Shown here: positions 44,748-54,003 of the stretch, piece after piece
Numbering within the stretch: the first letter of the stretch is position 1
How the letters are laid out: every line of letters starts with the position of its first letter
NCBI GenBank assembly: GCA_028823035.1
Contig: JAPKCI010000012.1
Coordinates: 1-54,820 of the forward strand
Reading direction: 5' to 3'
Length of the DNA stretch: 54,820 nucleotides
Origin: Rubripirellula sp.
Lineage (GTDB): Bacteria > Planctomycetota > Planctomycetia > Pirellulales > Pirellulaceae
The notes under the pieces: generated by a model
What the model saw: only the letters and a program-made list of their open reading frames with translations
What the model was told of the DNA's origin: nothing
Database searches by the model: none
Program-made: the position numbers and the translations under genes

Positions 44748-45607
44748 GCAAAAATTGTATCGAAACTGACAGTTGCCAGTCTGCCGAAGCTGCTGCCTCA
44801 GAAACGGGAAACAAAGTTATCAGCAACACGATTGAAATCCTCTGGGACGGCGAAGTTGCGTTAGTGGTCCACAAACCGGCCGGAATCGCGACCCAGGCGG
44901 CCGATGGTATCGACAGCCTTGAAACTAGGCTACGGTATCAATTGGCAGACCGCATTGATTATCTAGCGTTTCCGCATCGACTGGACCGCCCTGTGAGCGG
45001 TGTCGTTCTGGTCGCGACCCGAAAGCGGGCTGCCAAGTTGCTCAGCGAACAGTTTGCCAGCCGAAAAGTAGGCAAACTCTACCTCGCCACGGTGACCGGA
45101 AAAGTCAGCCCGCAATTGCTGGGAAACTGGGTCGATCACCTCAGAAAAGTGGCTGGGAAGTCTCACGCCGAGATTGTCGCACCAACGGACTCGGGGGCTC
45201 GTCTTGCCGAAACCCACGCGCAACTGCGTCGCTACGATTCATCGACTGATCGTAGCTTGCTGGAACTCGCCCCCCTAACCGGTCGAATGCATCAACTACG
45301 GGTCCAAACCGCTCATCGGGGCCATCCGATCGTGGGAGACTGGCAATACGGGGGAATTCAGCTTTCGGACGCTGCAATCATTCCACCCGAGCAAGGACTG
45401 GAAACCAGTGATCCCGCTCAATCTGGCCACCTGACGAAATCTCCGGTTCCAGAGTCAACAGTTTCAGAGTCAGTAGTTTCCGGCACCCCAGCCCATCGAC
45501 CGCCTCGTCGCATCCTTTTGCAAGCTCACAAAATCACATTTCACGATCCCCGCAATGGCGTACAACAGACGGTGACCGCTTCCGACGAACCCGATCAGAG
45601 TGTGTAA
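44726..45607 (+). CDS. RluA-type pseudouridine synthase
   Basis: 293 residues if begun at GTG 44726. The catalytic block is LAFPHRLDRPVSGVVLVATR near residue 83 with the HRLD Asp, followed by KLYLATVTGKVSPQ and LLELAPLTGRMHQLRVQTAH near 180, then GHPIVGDWQYGG. It converts uridine to pseudouridine in rRNA or tRNA. The domain normally starts near IEILWDGEVALVVHKPAG, but no ATG lies between there and 44726, so the N-terminus is unsure. An unusual Ser/Glu-rich insert (LTKSPVPESTVSESVVSG) separates the final strand; it looks like a small repeat expansion. Confidence 0.85.
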   Translation: MLVRVGTCKNCIETDSCQSAEAAASETGNKVISNTIEILWDGEVALVVHKPAGIATQAADGIDSLETRLRYQLADRIDYLAFPHRLDRPVSGVVLVATRKRAAKLLSEQFASRKVGKLYLATVTGKVSPQLLGNWVDHLRKVAGKSHAEIVAPTDSGARLAETHAQLRRYDSSTDRSLLELAPLTGRMHQLRVQTAHRGHPIVGDWQYGGIQLSDAAIIPPEQGLETSDPAQSGHLTKSPVPESTVSESVVSGTPAHRPPRRILLQAHKITFHDPRNGVQQTVTASDEPDQSV

Positions 45608-45762
45608 TGGTGGGGCAGAGCGAAGGTAGACTGAACGGGTGATTAGCCACAATCTTGGGTGGCTTGCTGTCTTTGCTGGTCTGTGCGTTGTTTTCCCGGC
45701 AGATTGTGCGGTTAACTGAACAAACAGCAGATTTACTCCGCCCAACTGAATCGAATATCAAA

Positions 45763-46572
45763 ATGCTTCGCATTGGCGCCGTTTCATATCTCAACACCAA
45801 ACCGCTGATCCATACGCTCGCAGAGCGGTTGGGGGATCAGGGCAGCTTGACGCTCGACTTGCCCAGTCGGCTCGCTGACGGTTTGCGCACGGGGCAGTTG
45901 GACGTCGCTTTAATCCCATCGGTGGAATACTTCAGGGGAGATCGGTACGAGATCATCTCGGATGCCGCCATCGCCTGTCGCGGCCCGGTCTGGAGTGTAC
46001 GTCTGTTAAGTCGCGTTCCTGTACCTCAGGTGAAACGCCTGGCGTTGGATGAGGGCAGTCGTACCAGTGCGGCCATGGTCCGTGTACTCCTGCACGAAAT
46101 GTACGGTCTGCGACCCGAGACGGTTGCACTTGGGATCGATGAAAATCCAGAAGAGGTGGATGCCGATGCCATCATGCTAATAGGAGATCGCGCGATGCAC
46201 CCAGCTCGCGGAACGTACCGTGAGATATGGGATTTGGGAGACCGCTGGTGCCGATGGACCGAACTGCCTTTTGTATTCGCGATGTGGGTTGCCCGCGCGG
46301 GGATCTGGGACAACGGAACAGACAAGCAGCTTGATCGCAGCAGTCTGAAAACGATGCTGGAGGCGAGTCGTGACTCTGGTCACGAGTACATGGAAAACAT
46401 CGCAGCGGAAGAATCTGCCACCCATGGGCTGACCAAAGAGGATCTACACCGTTACTTTGCTGAAAATCTACACTTTCGACTCGGCCCGGGCGAACTCCTC
46501 GGGCTCGAAGCCTTTCGATCCCGTGCCGCCGACCTCGGCCTCGTTCCAGACCCCGAATCAGTCAACGCCTAG
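45763..46572 (+). CDS. mqnA: MqnA, menaquinone biosynthesis (chorismate dehydratase), futalosine pathway
   Basis: 269 residues. Family motifs: IGAVSYLNTKPLIHTLAERL at the start, LPSRLADGLRTGQLDVALIP near residue 40, RLALDEGSRTSAAMVRVLLH near 95, and WCRWTELPFVFAMWVARAG near 165. MqnA removes water from chorismate to make 3-enolpyruvyl-benzoate, the first step of the futalosine route to menaquinone. The ATG at 45763 is chosen; the frame runs back to 45655 with a hydrophobic but unconvincing extension. It is followed 19 bases later by mqnC, forming an operon. Confidence 0.92.
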   Translation: MLRIGAVSYLNTKPLIHTLAERLGDQGSLTLDLPSRLADGLRTGQLDVALIPSVEYFRGDRYEIISDAAIACRGPVWSVRLLSRVPVPQVKRLALDEGSRTSAAMVRVLLHEMYGLRPETVALGIDENPEEVDADAIMLIGDRAMHPARGTYREIWDLGDRWCRWTELPFVFAMWVARAGIWDNGTDKQLDRSSLKTMLEASRDSGHEYMENIAAEESATHGLTKEDLHRYFAENLHFRLGPGELLGLEAFRSRAADLGLVPDPESVNA

Positions 46573-46591
46573 AAACTTTAAAAACACTTCC

Positions 46592-47746
46592 ATGATTGCA
46601 CCAGTCGCAGCCAACATTCGCAAAATTCTGGACAAAGCCATCGCTGGTGAGAGGCTTTCACCCGCAGACGGACTCGCATTGCTCGAGAGTCACGATCTTG
46701 CAGCCATCGGTTCTGCCGCCGATCAGGTTTCGCGTCGCATGCATCCCGAACCCTATCGAACGTACAACATCGATCGAAACATCAACTACACAAATATCTG
46801 CACGGCAGTTTGCAACTTTTGTGCGTTCTACCGCGGCCCCAAGAGCGATGAAGGCTACGTCCTGCCAAGGGAAGAGTTGCTGAAGAAGGTAGAAGAAACC
46901 GTAGCACTCGGAGGTAATCAAATCCTGATGCAGGGCGGGCTGCATCCAAAATTCAAACTCGACTGGTATGAAGAACTGCTGCGTGACATCAAAACGGCAT
47001 TTCCAGAGATCAATGTCCACGGCTTTAGCCCACCAGAGCTTCACCATTTCACAAAAGTCAACAACTTGCCCCTCAAGGAGGTCCTCGAGAGGTTAAAGGC
47101 AGCTGGCCTCGGCAGCATTCCAGGTGGTGGCGCAGAAATCCTTGTCGATCGTGTTCGTGCTGAGCTCACGCGGGGCAAAGTGATGACCGATGACTGGTTG
47201 GAAGTGATGCGGGTCTGGCATCAGCTAGGCGGCATCAGCACAGCGACAATGATGTTTGGGCATTTAGAAACGCTTGCCGAGCGGATTGAGCACCTCGAGC
47301 GTGTGCGAGAAGTGCAGGACGAAACAGGTGGTTTCACTGCGTTCATTTGCTGGACATTTCAACCTGACAATACCGAACTCTCGCACATCCCGCCTACTGG
47401 TTCGTTCGAGTATCTGAAGACTCAGGCTGTAGCACGACTGTATCTCGACAATATCCCCAGTATTCAAAGCAGTTGGGTCACGCAAGGACTGAAAATCGGA
47501 CAACTGGCAATGTTGTTTGGAGCCAACGACATGGGCAGTCTGATGATCGAAGAGAATGTCGTTGCGGAAGCTGGGACAGTACACTTTTTGTCACTCGATC
47601 AAATTCGGGAAGCGATCGAGGAACTAGGATTCGAAGCAAGGCAAAGAGACGTCTTTTATGATCTGGTCTCACCAGAGGCTGAGCAAAAAGCAATCGCAGC
47701 CAACCGTGGATTAGGTCCTAAAGATTTGGTTCAACTGACCAGCTGA
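46592..47746 (+). CDS. mqnC: MqnC, cyclic dehypoxanthinyl futalosine synthase (radical SAM)
   Basis: 384 residues. The radical SAM cluster motif is ICTAVCNFCAFYR near residue 68. Other hallmarks: YNIDRNINYTN just before it, GGNQILMQGGLHPKFKLDWY, LGSIPGGGAEILVDRVRAEL near 168, TATMMFGHLETLAERIEHLE, and SSWVTQGLKIGQLAMLFGAN with DMGSLMIEENVV near 305. It cyclises dehypoxanthine futalosine in menaquinone synthesis. MqnE and MqnC are related; the SIPGGGAEI and DMGSLMIEEN blocks and the length favour MqnC. The frame extends back to 46457 inside mqnA, but the ATG at 46592 is the natural start. Confidence 0.9.
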   Translation: MIAPVAANIRKILDKAIAGERLSPADGLALLESHDLAAIGSAADQVSRRMHPEPYRTYNIDRNINYTNICTAVCNFCAFYRGPKSDEGYVLPREELLKKVEETVALGGNQILMQGGLHPKFKLDWYEELLRDIKTAFPEINVHGFSPPELHHFTKVNNLPLKEVLERLKAAGLGSIPGGGAEILVDRVRAELTRGKVMTDDWLEVMRVWHQLGGISTATMMFGHLETLAERIEHLERVREVQDETGGFTAFICWTFQPDNTELSHIPPTGSFEYLKTQAVARLYLDNIPSIQSSWVTQGLKIGQLAMLFGANDMGSLMIEENVVAEAGTVHFLSLDQIREAIEELGFEARQRDVFYDLVSPEAEQKAIAANRGLGPKDLVQLTS

Positions 47747-47826
47747 ATGTCCAGCGTGTGCAAATTCAATCCGATACACTGATCGGATTAACCGCTATCT
47801 CGCTCCCACACTTTGGCAGAGCCACC

Positions 47827-48342
47827 ATGCATCTTCTCAACCGTATCATGTTGGTTGCGTGTCTGCTAATCGCTCAGGGCTGTCTGCCAGAGACGGCGCC
47901 CAAGATTATCAAAGGCCCGATCAGTGGCAATGTCGCTGCACAACGCATGTCCAAAGTCCGCTCTGACAACGGTCCGTCCTATCGCATCACACACATTCAC
48001 AACGGTGATGAATTCGAGGCTGCGTGGGAAATTGGCAATGCCCTGAAACGATCTACTCAGATTCAAATCAAACCACCGATTGACTGGAATCTTGACGACC
48101 TGCAGGCAGGAATGCGGATAGCACTGACCGACACGCATACAAACCCACTCTATCCCGCGGCCAATGACACCATCCTCAGTCTTATCAACGAAGCAGCGGA
48201 ATCGAAAGATGAGCGAGCCGTTGGGGTTGCACCAGAAACAGACTACGAGCTCGCGGTCAAAGTGAAGAAGTACAGCAAGACATGGTTCGTGGAAGTCAAA
48301 GCTCAAGCCACCTATGCCGACGGCACGTCGGTTGGCTATTGA
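47827..48342 (+). CDS. Lipoprotein of unknown function
   Basis: 171 residues from ATG 47827: a lipoprotein signal (MHLLNRIMLVACLLIAQGC) with lipobox AQGC. The mature part (RSDNGPSYRITHIHNGDEFE, then TDYELAVKVKKYSKTWFVEV) looks beta-rich and compact. I recognise no family. It lies 80 bases after mqnC on the same strand and may be transcribed with it. Confidence 0.75.
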   Translation: MHLLNRIMLVACLLIAQGCLPETAPKIIKGPISGNVAAQRMSKVRSDNGPSYRITHIHNGDEFEAAWEIGNALKRSTQIQIKPPIDWNLDDLQAGMRIALTDTHTNPLYPAANDTILSLINEAAESKDERAVGVAPETDYELAVKVKKYSKTWFVEVKAQATYADGTSVGY

Positions 48343-48414
48343 GTGATAACGTGAATCACACGAATTACCCGCCCAAACATATCCAACGAAGCAAGGTGCG
48401 AACACAAAAGCGAG

Positions 48415-49281
48415 TCAGTCAATCCATCGTTTGAGCAAGCCTTCGTAGGCATCAATCCGCCGGTCACGCAAAAATGGCCAATGAGTACGGACGAGATCCA
48501 GCTCATCAAGGGGACAATCTGCCGTCACGAGACAATCATCACTGTGGTTGCCAGCAGCAATCACCTCGCCCCGGGGTGAGGCAATGAAGGAACTGCCCCA
48601 AAATTCGAGACGCCCCTCAACGCCAACGCGATTAGGAGCTCCGAGGAACACCCCATTGGCGATCGCATGTGCTCGCATCGATATCATCCAAGCATCATGT
48701 TGGCCCACACCAAACTCTTCTTTTTCATCATCGATCCAACCAATAGCGGTGGGATAAAGAAGAATCTCGGCTCCGGCCAGTGCGAACAAGCGAGCAGCTT
48801 CTGGAAACCACTGGTCCCAACAAATCCCGATTCCCAGTTTTGCGTACCTCGTTTCAATGGGTTTGAAGCCGAGGTCGCCGGGGGTGAAGAAAAATTTCTC
48901 ATAAAACAGCGGATCGTCGGGGATATGCATCTTTCGGTACACACCGACCAGACTTCCATCAGCGTCAATCACTGCTGCGGAATTGTGGTACACGCCGGGC
49001 GCCCGCCGTTCAAATAGTGGCGCTACGACTACGACCTCACGTCGGCGTGCCACCTCTGCCAAGGCATCAACCGTGGGTCCGGGGATCGACTCCGCCAGAT
49101 CGAACATCCGATGATCTTCTGCCTGGCAAGGGTAGGGGCCGGTAAACAATTCCTGCAAACAGACGACATTGGCACCCTCGTCCGCAGCCCGCTCGATCCA
49201 CCGAACTGCTGCTTCACGACAGGAATTCGTCGAACCGGCATCTCGCATTTGAACGAGCGTTAAGCGTACATTGCGTGTCAC
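48415..49281 (-). CDS. aguB: Carbon-nitrogen hydrolase, N-carbamoylputrescine amidase-like
   Basis: 288 residues from a GTG start at 49281, with GGAG 9 bases upstream. The nitrilase triad is visible: Glu in GANVVCLQELFTGPYPCQ near residue 43, Lys in GSLVGVYRKMHIPDDPLFYE near 115, and Cys in KLGIGICWDQWFPEAARLFA near 152. The sequence FFFTPGDLGFKP and the absence of a fused domain match the AguB family, which turns N-carbamoylputrescine into putrescine. A longer frame to 49578 would cross into bioD and is rejected. No agmatine deiminase gene lies nearby, so the symbol is tentative. Confidence 0.85.
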   Translation of the reverse strand: MTRNVRLTLVQMRDAGSTNSCREAAVRWIERAADEGANVVCLQELFTGPYPCQAEDHRMFDLAESIPGPTVDALAEVARRREVVVVAPLFERRAPGVYHNSAAVIDADGSLVGVYRKMHIPDDPLFYEKFFFTPGDLGFKPIETRYAKLGIGICWDQWFPEAARLFALAGAEILLYPTAIGWIDDEKEEFGVGQHDAWMISMRAHAIANGVFLGAPNRVGVEGRLEFWGSSFIASPRGEVIAAGNHSDDCLVTADCPLDELDLVRTHWPFLRDRRIDAYEGLLKRWID

Positions 49282-49319
49282 AGAATTCTTCTCCACCAAG
49301 TAATTAAGAGCCGACCGCC

Positions 49320-50015
49320 GTGATACATCGTAAGCCCCCGAAGCTGTTCTTTGCAGGGACCGACACCGATGTTGGCAAGACTTACGTGGCTTCCCTCGCA
49401 GTACGCCTGCTTCGCAGTACAGGTCGGCGGGTTGGCGTTTACAAACCAGTCGCCAGCGGATGTCGCATGGAACAGAATCGGTTGGTCGCCGACGACGCCG
49501 TCGCTCTCTGGACAGCTGCCGGGAAACCACTGACACTGGATGCGGTTTGCCCTCAACGGTTCCTGGCACCACTGGCACCTCCCGCAGCGGCCGCTGCAGA
49601 GCAGAAACAGGTGAATGACAGGGAACTGGTCAATGGACTAGAAAAATGGAGTGAAGGCTTCGACCTCGTGATTGTCGAAGGTGCCGGTGGTCTATTCAGT
49701 CCGCTCGCCAATGGCACGCTGAATATTGATCTGGTTCAGCGATTCAATGCATCGCTGGTCATCGTGGCAGCCAATCGTGTGGGAGCCATTCATCAGACGC
49801 TTTCGACCTGTGAAGCAGCTTCAAAACGAGGGGTCCAACCGCTGGGCATTGTCCTTTGCGACCCTACCGGGGCGGCAGACGGATCGACAAACAGCAACGC
49901 CTCACAAATTGAGCAATACTGCTCGGTCCCGATTCTTGGCAGTATTCCCTTTAACGGGACAGAGGATGATGCAGCGTTTCTTAAAGGCCTGTCCGACTGC
50001 ATCGTATCCGACTGA
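49320..50015 (+). CDS. bioD: BioD, dethiobiotin synthetase
   Basis: 231 residues from a GTG start at 49320. P-loop near the start: KLFFAGTDTDVGKTYVASLA, then GVYKPVASGCRMEQNR near 39 and DLVIVEGAGGLFSPLANGTL near 114. It closes the ureido ring of biotin with ATP and CO2, in the cytoplasm. Only 38 bases separate its start from the divergent amidase, so their promoters must overlap, unless one is served from further upstream. No other bio gene is in the window. Confidence 0.93.
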   Translation: MIHRKPPKLFFAGTDTDVGKTYVASLAVRLLRSTGRRVGVYKPVASGCRMEQNRLVADDAVALWTAAGKPLTLDAVCPQRFLAPLAPPAAAAAEQKQVNDRELVNGLEKWSEGFDLVIVEGAGGLFSPLANGTLNIDLVQRFNASLVIVAANRVGAIHQTLSTCEAASKRGVQPLGIVLCDPTGAADGSTNSNASQIEQYCSVPILGSIPFNGTEDDAAFLKGLSDCIVSD

Positions 50016-50112
50016 CGGCCAACCAAACCGGAATCGATCAGAAACAGGGTCGCAAACCTGCACTTGTTTGAATCAAGCGACTGATCAAATCAGGCCGTTA
50101 TCGCGGTCTTTC

Positions 50113-51006
50113 TCAGGGTTTCGGCTTGCGACGCCGCACCGTCCCGGTCTCACCCTCAGCAACACCACTGGGGCGAACACGCTTCCATTGCATGCGCAGG
50201 TTGAGAAACTCAACACCCAGCGAAAACACCATGGCAAAGTAGACGTACCCCTTGCTGATCGGTGTTCCCACCGCATCACTGACCAAAACCAGACCGATCA
50301 GCATCAGAAAAGAGAGTGCCAGCATTTTGACAGTAGGATGGGTCTGAACAAAGTCACTGATCTGATTTGCAAAGATGATCATGACCGCCACAGAAATGAT
50401 CACCGCCAATACCATGATCTGAATGTGCTTTGCCATGCCGACAGCGGTGATAACGGAATCGAGAGAGAAGATGATGTCCATGAACGCAATCCGAAAAAGA
50501 ATCCCCCCCATACCGATGGAGTGTGCCGCAGACGCACCCGTATTTTCTTTTCCACCAGGAAGATTCCCGAGTTCGGATTCTTCCTCATCACCTTCGATCT
50601 TGTGGTGTATTTCGCGGACTGCAGTGTAGAGCAGAAAAAGTCCGCCGATCAATAGAATCAGATCACGCCCCGATACCTCGTTGATTTCGGGTTCTTCGGC
50701 GAGATACTCCGCGATCCCCGCCGTCGGAGCATACTCAGACAGTTCGAAAACAGTTGCCTGCAACCCCATCAGCCATCCGATCATCAGCAGCAGCAGGATC
50801 CGCATGATCATGGCGAGAAACAGGCCGATGCGTCTCGCGAAAGATCTTTTGGACGCGGGGAGTCGGCCAGTGATGATCGCAATGAAAACGATGTTGTCGA
50901 TCCCAAGAACGATTTCCATCATGGTCAGCGTAATCAACGCCAGAATCGACTCACTCGACCAAAACGACATGTCAGTCGCCAACTCTAATCCCGATGCAAG
51001 TATCAC
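50113..51006 (-). CDS. TerC-family integral membrane protein
   Basis: 297 residues. Multiple membrane segments and the TerC signature: LTMMEIVLGIDNIVFIAIIT near residue 28 with conserved Asp, LFRIAFMDIIFSLDSVITAV near 170 with the second acidic site, and ISKGYVYFAMVFSLGVEFLN near 255. A cytoplasmic loop (HHKIEGDEEESELGNLPGGK) and a basic tail (VRRRKPKP) are present. The family is implicated in metal ion transport. The start is GTG 51006 with AGGAAG at a good spacing, preferred over ATG 50970. Confidence 0.92.
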   Translation of the reverse strand: MILASGLELATDMSFWSSESILALITLTMMEIVLGIDNIVFIAIITGRLPASKRSFARRIGLFLAMIMRILLLLMIGWLMGLQATVFELSEYAPTAGIAEYLAEEPEINEVSGRDLILLIGGLFLLYTAVREIHHKIEGDEEESELGNLPGGKENTGASAAHSIGMGGILFRIAFMDIIFSLDSVITAVGMAKHIQIMVLAVIISVAVMIIFANQISDFVQTHPTVKMLALSFLMLIGLVLVSDAVGTPISKGYVYFAMVFSLGVEFLNLRMQWKRVRPSGVAEGETGTVRRRKPKP

Positions 51007-51027
51007 TTTGCTTCCTGTGATTCAGTG

Positions 51028-52314
51028 TTAAACCCCGTAGGGTGCCCGCATCGCCCGCCGGCACATCCGGTTGGCTTGGTCATCACCAATGAAGCCTTCC
51101 TGCGCTGGATCAACCAAGACCTTTCTTCCGAGGATCCACGAGATAGCGGCCATGTGGCAGGCGAGGTGGGAACTGCGCATCACGTTGGCGTTCGCCCGTG
51201 TTTGCCCTCGCGTCTTGACACAATCAAAGAAATCTCGCACATGTTTCCAAGGAATCGTTCCGGCATCTGCTGGAGTCGGCAATTCGCCACGCAAGCGGTC
51301 ATTGGAAACCGCCAGACGCCCTGAGTCTCCCGTCTCGATCCAGCCATCAGTACCCTCAAGGCGAATGGGACACGTTCCCAATCCAAGCCACCCCGATTTT
51401 CTCAGCACCACTTTCACCCCATTGCCATAGCGACCGTGGATCACGTTGTCACCAGGTACGTGCTGAGGTTCCCACTCAACCGGCATCGAACCATCCTGAC
51501 CGCAAGCCCACTGGCAAAGATCCAGCGTATGGGCTCCCCAATCCAGCAACTTGGCACCCGAGTCAAAATCGTGGTACCCGCGCCACCGACCATCAACGTA
51601 AGACTGATTAAAAGGACGCCATGGCGCCGGTCCCAGCCAGCGATCCCAATCGATCACTTCGGGCGCAGGTGCAGGTTGAGCAGGCAGCCAATCATGACGA
51701 TTCGCCAGTTCGTAAATTGACGCGTGTACCGTTTCGATGTTGCCCAACCCACCGCTCTGCGCAAGGCGACAGGCATGAGCAAAATGATTCTGATTTCGAC
51801 GCTGGGTGCCCGCCTGAAAAACACGCCCATGCCGTTCGACGGTGTCAGCAAGTTTCTGGCACATCTCGATGGTGATGCCACACGGCTTTTCGCAATAGAC
51901 ATCCTTGCCGGCCTGCAAAGCGTGGATCGAGGCAGGCGCATGCCAGCGATCGCCCGTCGCGATGACCACCGCATCAATGTCATCACGATCCAGCATTTCG
52001 TGCATATCAATGTAAGTTGCGCACTGGTCGTTACCATTGGCATCGTCAGCCATTTTCTTGACAGCAGCGCGACGGTCAGCACGCACATCACAGATCGCGA
52101 CGAATTGAACGTCTGGTTGGGCCAGCATTGCCCCGAGTACTTTGCTCCCACGATTCCGAATCCCAATCCCCGCAAGGCGAATGCGTTCGCTCGGCGCGAC
52201 AGCATCACCTAAACCGAGTGCAGAACCTGGAATGAATGTTGGAATCGACATCCCAGCGGTGGCTTGCGTGAATCTTCGACGATTCAGTTTGTCACTGTTA
52301 CCAAACACAACCAT
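51028..52314 (-). CDS. Gfo/Idh/MocA-family oxidoreductase, exported
   Basis: About 428 residues. A Tat-like leader (LNRRRFTQATAGMSIPTFIP) precedes a Rossmann domain: RLAGIGIRNRGSKVLGAMLA near 47, VQFVAICDVRADRRAAVKKM, DDIDAVVIATGDRWHAPASI near 107, and the hallmark VYCEKPCGITIEMCQKLAD near 132. NAD(P)-dependent oxidation or reduction of a sugar or cyclitol is usual. Export in folded form by Tat with cofactor is typical of planctomycete members. The frame extends to 52419, but the ATG at 52314 is directly before the leader. It lies 115 bases downstream of the unknown 463-residue gene. Confidence 0.9.
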   Translation of the reverse strand: MVVFGNSDKLNRRRFTQATAGMSIPTFIPGSALGLGDAVAPSERIRLAGIGIRNRGSKVLGAMLAQPDVQFVAICDVRADRRAAVKKMADDANGNDQCATYIDMHEMLDRDDIDAVVIATGDRWHAPASIHALQAGKDVYCEKPCGITIEMCQKLADTVERHGRVFQAGTQRRNQNHFAHACRLAQSGGLGNIETVHASIYELANRHDWLPAQPAPAPEVIDWDRWLGPAPWRPFNQSYVDGRWRGYHDFDSGAKLLDWGAHTLDLCQWACGQDGSMPVEWEPQHVPGDNVIHGRYGNGVKVVLRKSGWLGLGTCPIRLEGTDGWIETGDSGRLAVSNDRLRGELPTPADAGTIPWKHVRDFFDCVKTRGQTRANANVMRSSHLACHMAAISWILGRKVLVDPAQEGFIGDDQANRMCRRAMRAPYGV

Positions 52315-52429
52315 GACCCTTTGCGATTGAATGTCTCCTGAAACGCCAAGCATGCCCCGACGAAGAGATCGGAACAAATCAATCTCAAAAATCGTGACAT
52401 CGGCAGTATACCGATTCAATACCCACTGG

Positions 52430-53821
52430 TCAGCCGATCCTGCGATGACGCGGATCAGTTGCCCGAATTATCTCACTGATTCCCGTCTGGTTGAATCCTT
52501 TGTACCCATCATCCCGCTGCAATATTTCCAAGTGTGAGCCAACCGATCCCTGCTCGAGAAAATGGTTGAACTGTTCGGCGCTGATCACACCATCCTGAAG
52601 CAGCGTTTCCGCCCGCCCCCGGGTAATGCCCCAGACTTCGCCGACGGTGAACGCCTGCTTGAGATGTTCAAAATTTGTAAAGGGCTTCATCGTTTCGATG
52701 CCGAAAGACGCTAACTGCGACCTCGCAGCGTCAAAATCAAACTGGCACTCCAGATGATGCATGCCTGCCTTCATGATCGCTTCACCATGCAATCTACACC
52801 ACAAACCCACCGTGCCCAGTTCGTCCCTCGCAGACAAGCCATCGTGCGCAAAATCGCCTGTCATTTCACTGGCTGACAGATCAACATCGGCAAAAATCAC
52901 AATCCCCGCATGTGGTTGCTCCAGAACCTGTGCTCCCCACCCTGCCTCAGCCCCTCCATAAAAACGCTCCCTGCACGCAAACCCCATTTGCTCGAACAGC
53001 TCAATCAGTCTGCCAAAATGTTCGCGACTGCTTCGATAGGTATGGTGATCATGATTGGCCCAACCTAGCCCAAGGCTGTCCTGACGTTTTTTCTGCACTG
53101 TTGCGGCATGATTTCGGCTCTGCCAGTAGTTGCGTTCCGCTTTAAAAAACAGATCACAAGCGCGGTCTGTCCCCAAATCGTTGGACGCAGTCTTGATCAG
53201 TTCCAAGGCATGATCAAACCCAGGATCTTCATCACACCGCGTATCGCCGCCACAAAACTCGCGTTGGCGTTGGCAAAATGCCGCGTCATGATCCAACAAC
53301 GCCGCGATAAACTCCCCGGACACTTCATCGTCGTCGAACCCGACCGTGCCATGTCGCTCAACGACCTGCATTTGGTTCCTCCCCGATCGTGCAACCGTTG
53401 CCGCCCGAAAGGGCGCCATCGGAACGCCACAAATTGCAGTATCTGCTAATGAATGAGCCAGCAAAAAGTCCGGCACACTTTCGACTTTCAGGCAGACATC
53501 CGTCGTGGATCCATCGAAAATCCGGATGGTGGGCAACAGAGCACCCGGGTGACGCCAAACGGTTTCCTTTGGCCCTTCAACTACAAGATCATATCCAACA
53601 CCTGACACCCGTTCGGACAACGGATCGTTCGCGGGAAGACACAGGTGATCCACCCAGTCCATCAACCTTGTCCCGGTTTCGTTGAGCATTCTGTCCCGTA
53701 GGTGACTGGCAAAGGGAATATCTGCGACGACAGCCTCCACTCGCTCAGTAACGAGACGCCCAGCGTCAGGACACCGTTGCCAGTCAAAATCCGCATTCAA
53801 GATTCGATTCATGATTGCCAT
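52430..53821 (-). CDS. Uncharacterised protein with a VOC-like C-terminal half
   Basis: 463 residues, no signal peptide. The N-terminal half (about 1-240) shows LRDRMLNETGTRLMDWVDHL and SVPDFLLAHSLADTAICGVP and is unknown to me. Around residue 250 the segment NHDHHTYRSSREHFGRLIEL starts what resembles a vicinal-oxygen-chelate (glyoxalase-type) fold. It continues with CRERFYGGAEAGWGAQVLEQ, GTVGLWCRLHGEAIMKAGMH and HLECQFDF, giving several His and Glu residues that could bind a metal. The C-terminus (TVGEVWGITRGRAETLLQDG) looks separate. Neighbours suggest sugar or acid metabolism. Confidence 0.8.
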   Translation of the reverse strand: MAIMNRILNADFDWQRCPDAGRLVTERVEAVVADIPFASHLRDRMLNETGTRLMDWVDHLCLPANDPLSERVSGVGYDLVVEGPKETVWRHPGALLPTIRIFDGSTTDVCLKVESVPDFLLAHSLADTAICGVPMAPFRAATVARSGRNQMQVVERHGTVGFDDDEVSGEFIAALLDHDAAFCQRQREFCGGDTRCDEDPGFDHALELIKTASNDLGTDRACDLFFKAERNYWQSRNHAATVQKKRQDSLGLGWANHDHHTYRSSREHFGRLIELFEQMGFACRERFYGGAEAGWGAQVLEQPHAGIVIFADVDLSASEMTGDFAHDGLSARDELGTVGLWCRLHGEAIMKAGMHHLECQFDFDAARSQLASFGIETMKPFTNFEHLKQAFTVGEVWGITRGRAETLLQDGVISAEQFNHFLEQGSVGSHLEILQRDDGYKGFNQTGISEIIRATDPRHRRIG

Positions 53822-53934
53822 CCCAAGTTACAAACCCCAAACCTTCAGGTTGCATTGTATCCGGGCAAGCACGATCTAAGAGATGCGAAATAGCTGCCTG
53901 ATACCATCCAGATCTGGTTCACCATTGCGTAACG

Positions 53935-53946
53935 GTTGCACGCAAC
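53935..53946. promoter_or_regulatory. Palindrome upstream of the last gene, possible operator
   Basis: GTTGCA-CGCAAC is an imperfect-to-perfect 5-2-5 inverted repeat (GTTGC/GCAAC). It lies 58 bases before the ATG at 54004. TATAGT at 53961-53966 could be a -10, with TTGCAC inside the palindrome as a poor -35 at a 19-base spacing. If so, the palindrome would cover the -35 region. Confidence 0.3.
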
Positions 53947-54003
53947 GTGAAAGACGTGTGTATAGTAATTTGCCTTGACCTCACCTCCCCGTCGGGATTC
54001 ACC

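Noticed and set aside
49282-49578. N-terminal extension of the amidase
   Set aside because: It lies opposite bioD. The GTG at 49281 has a good ribosome-binding site and gives the normal family length.
49726-50655. 309-codon plus-strand frame across bioD and terC
   Set aside because: It crosses two well-supported genes in another frame and reads as low-complexity, His/Arg-rich nonsense.
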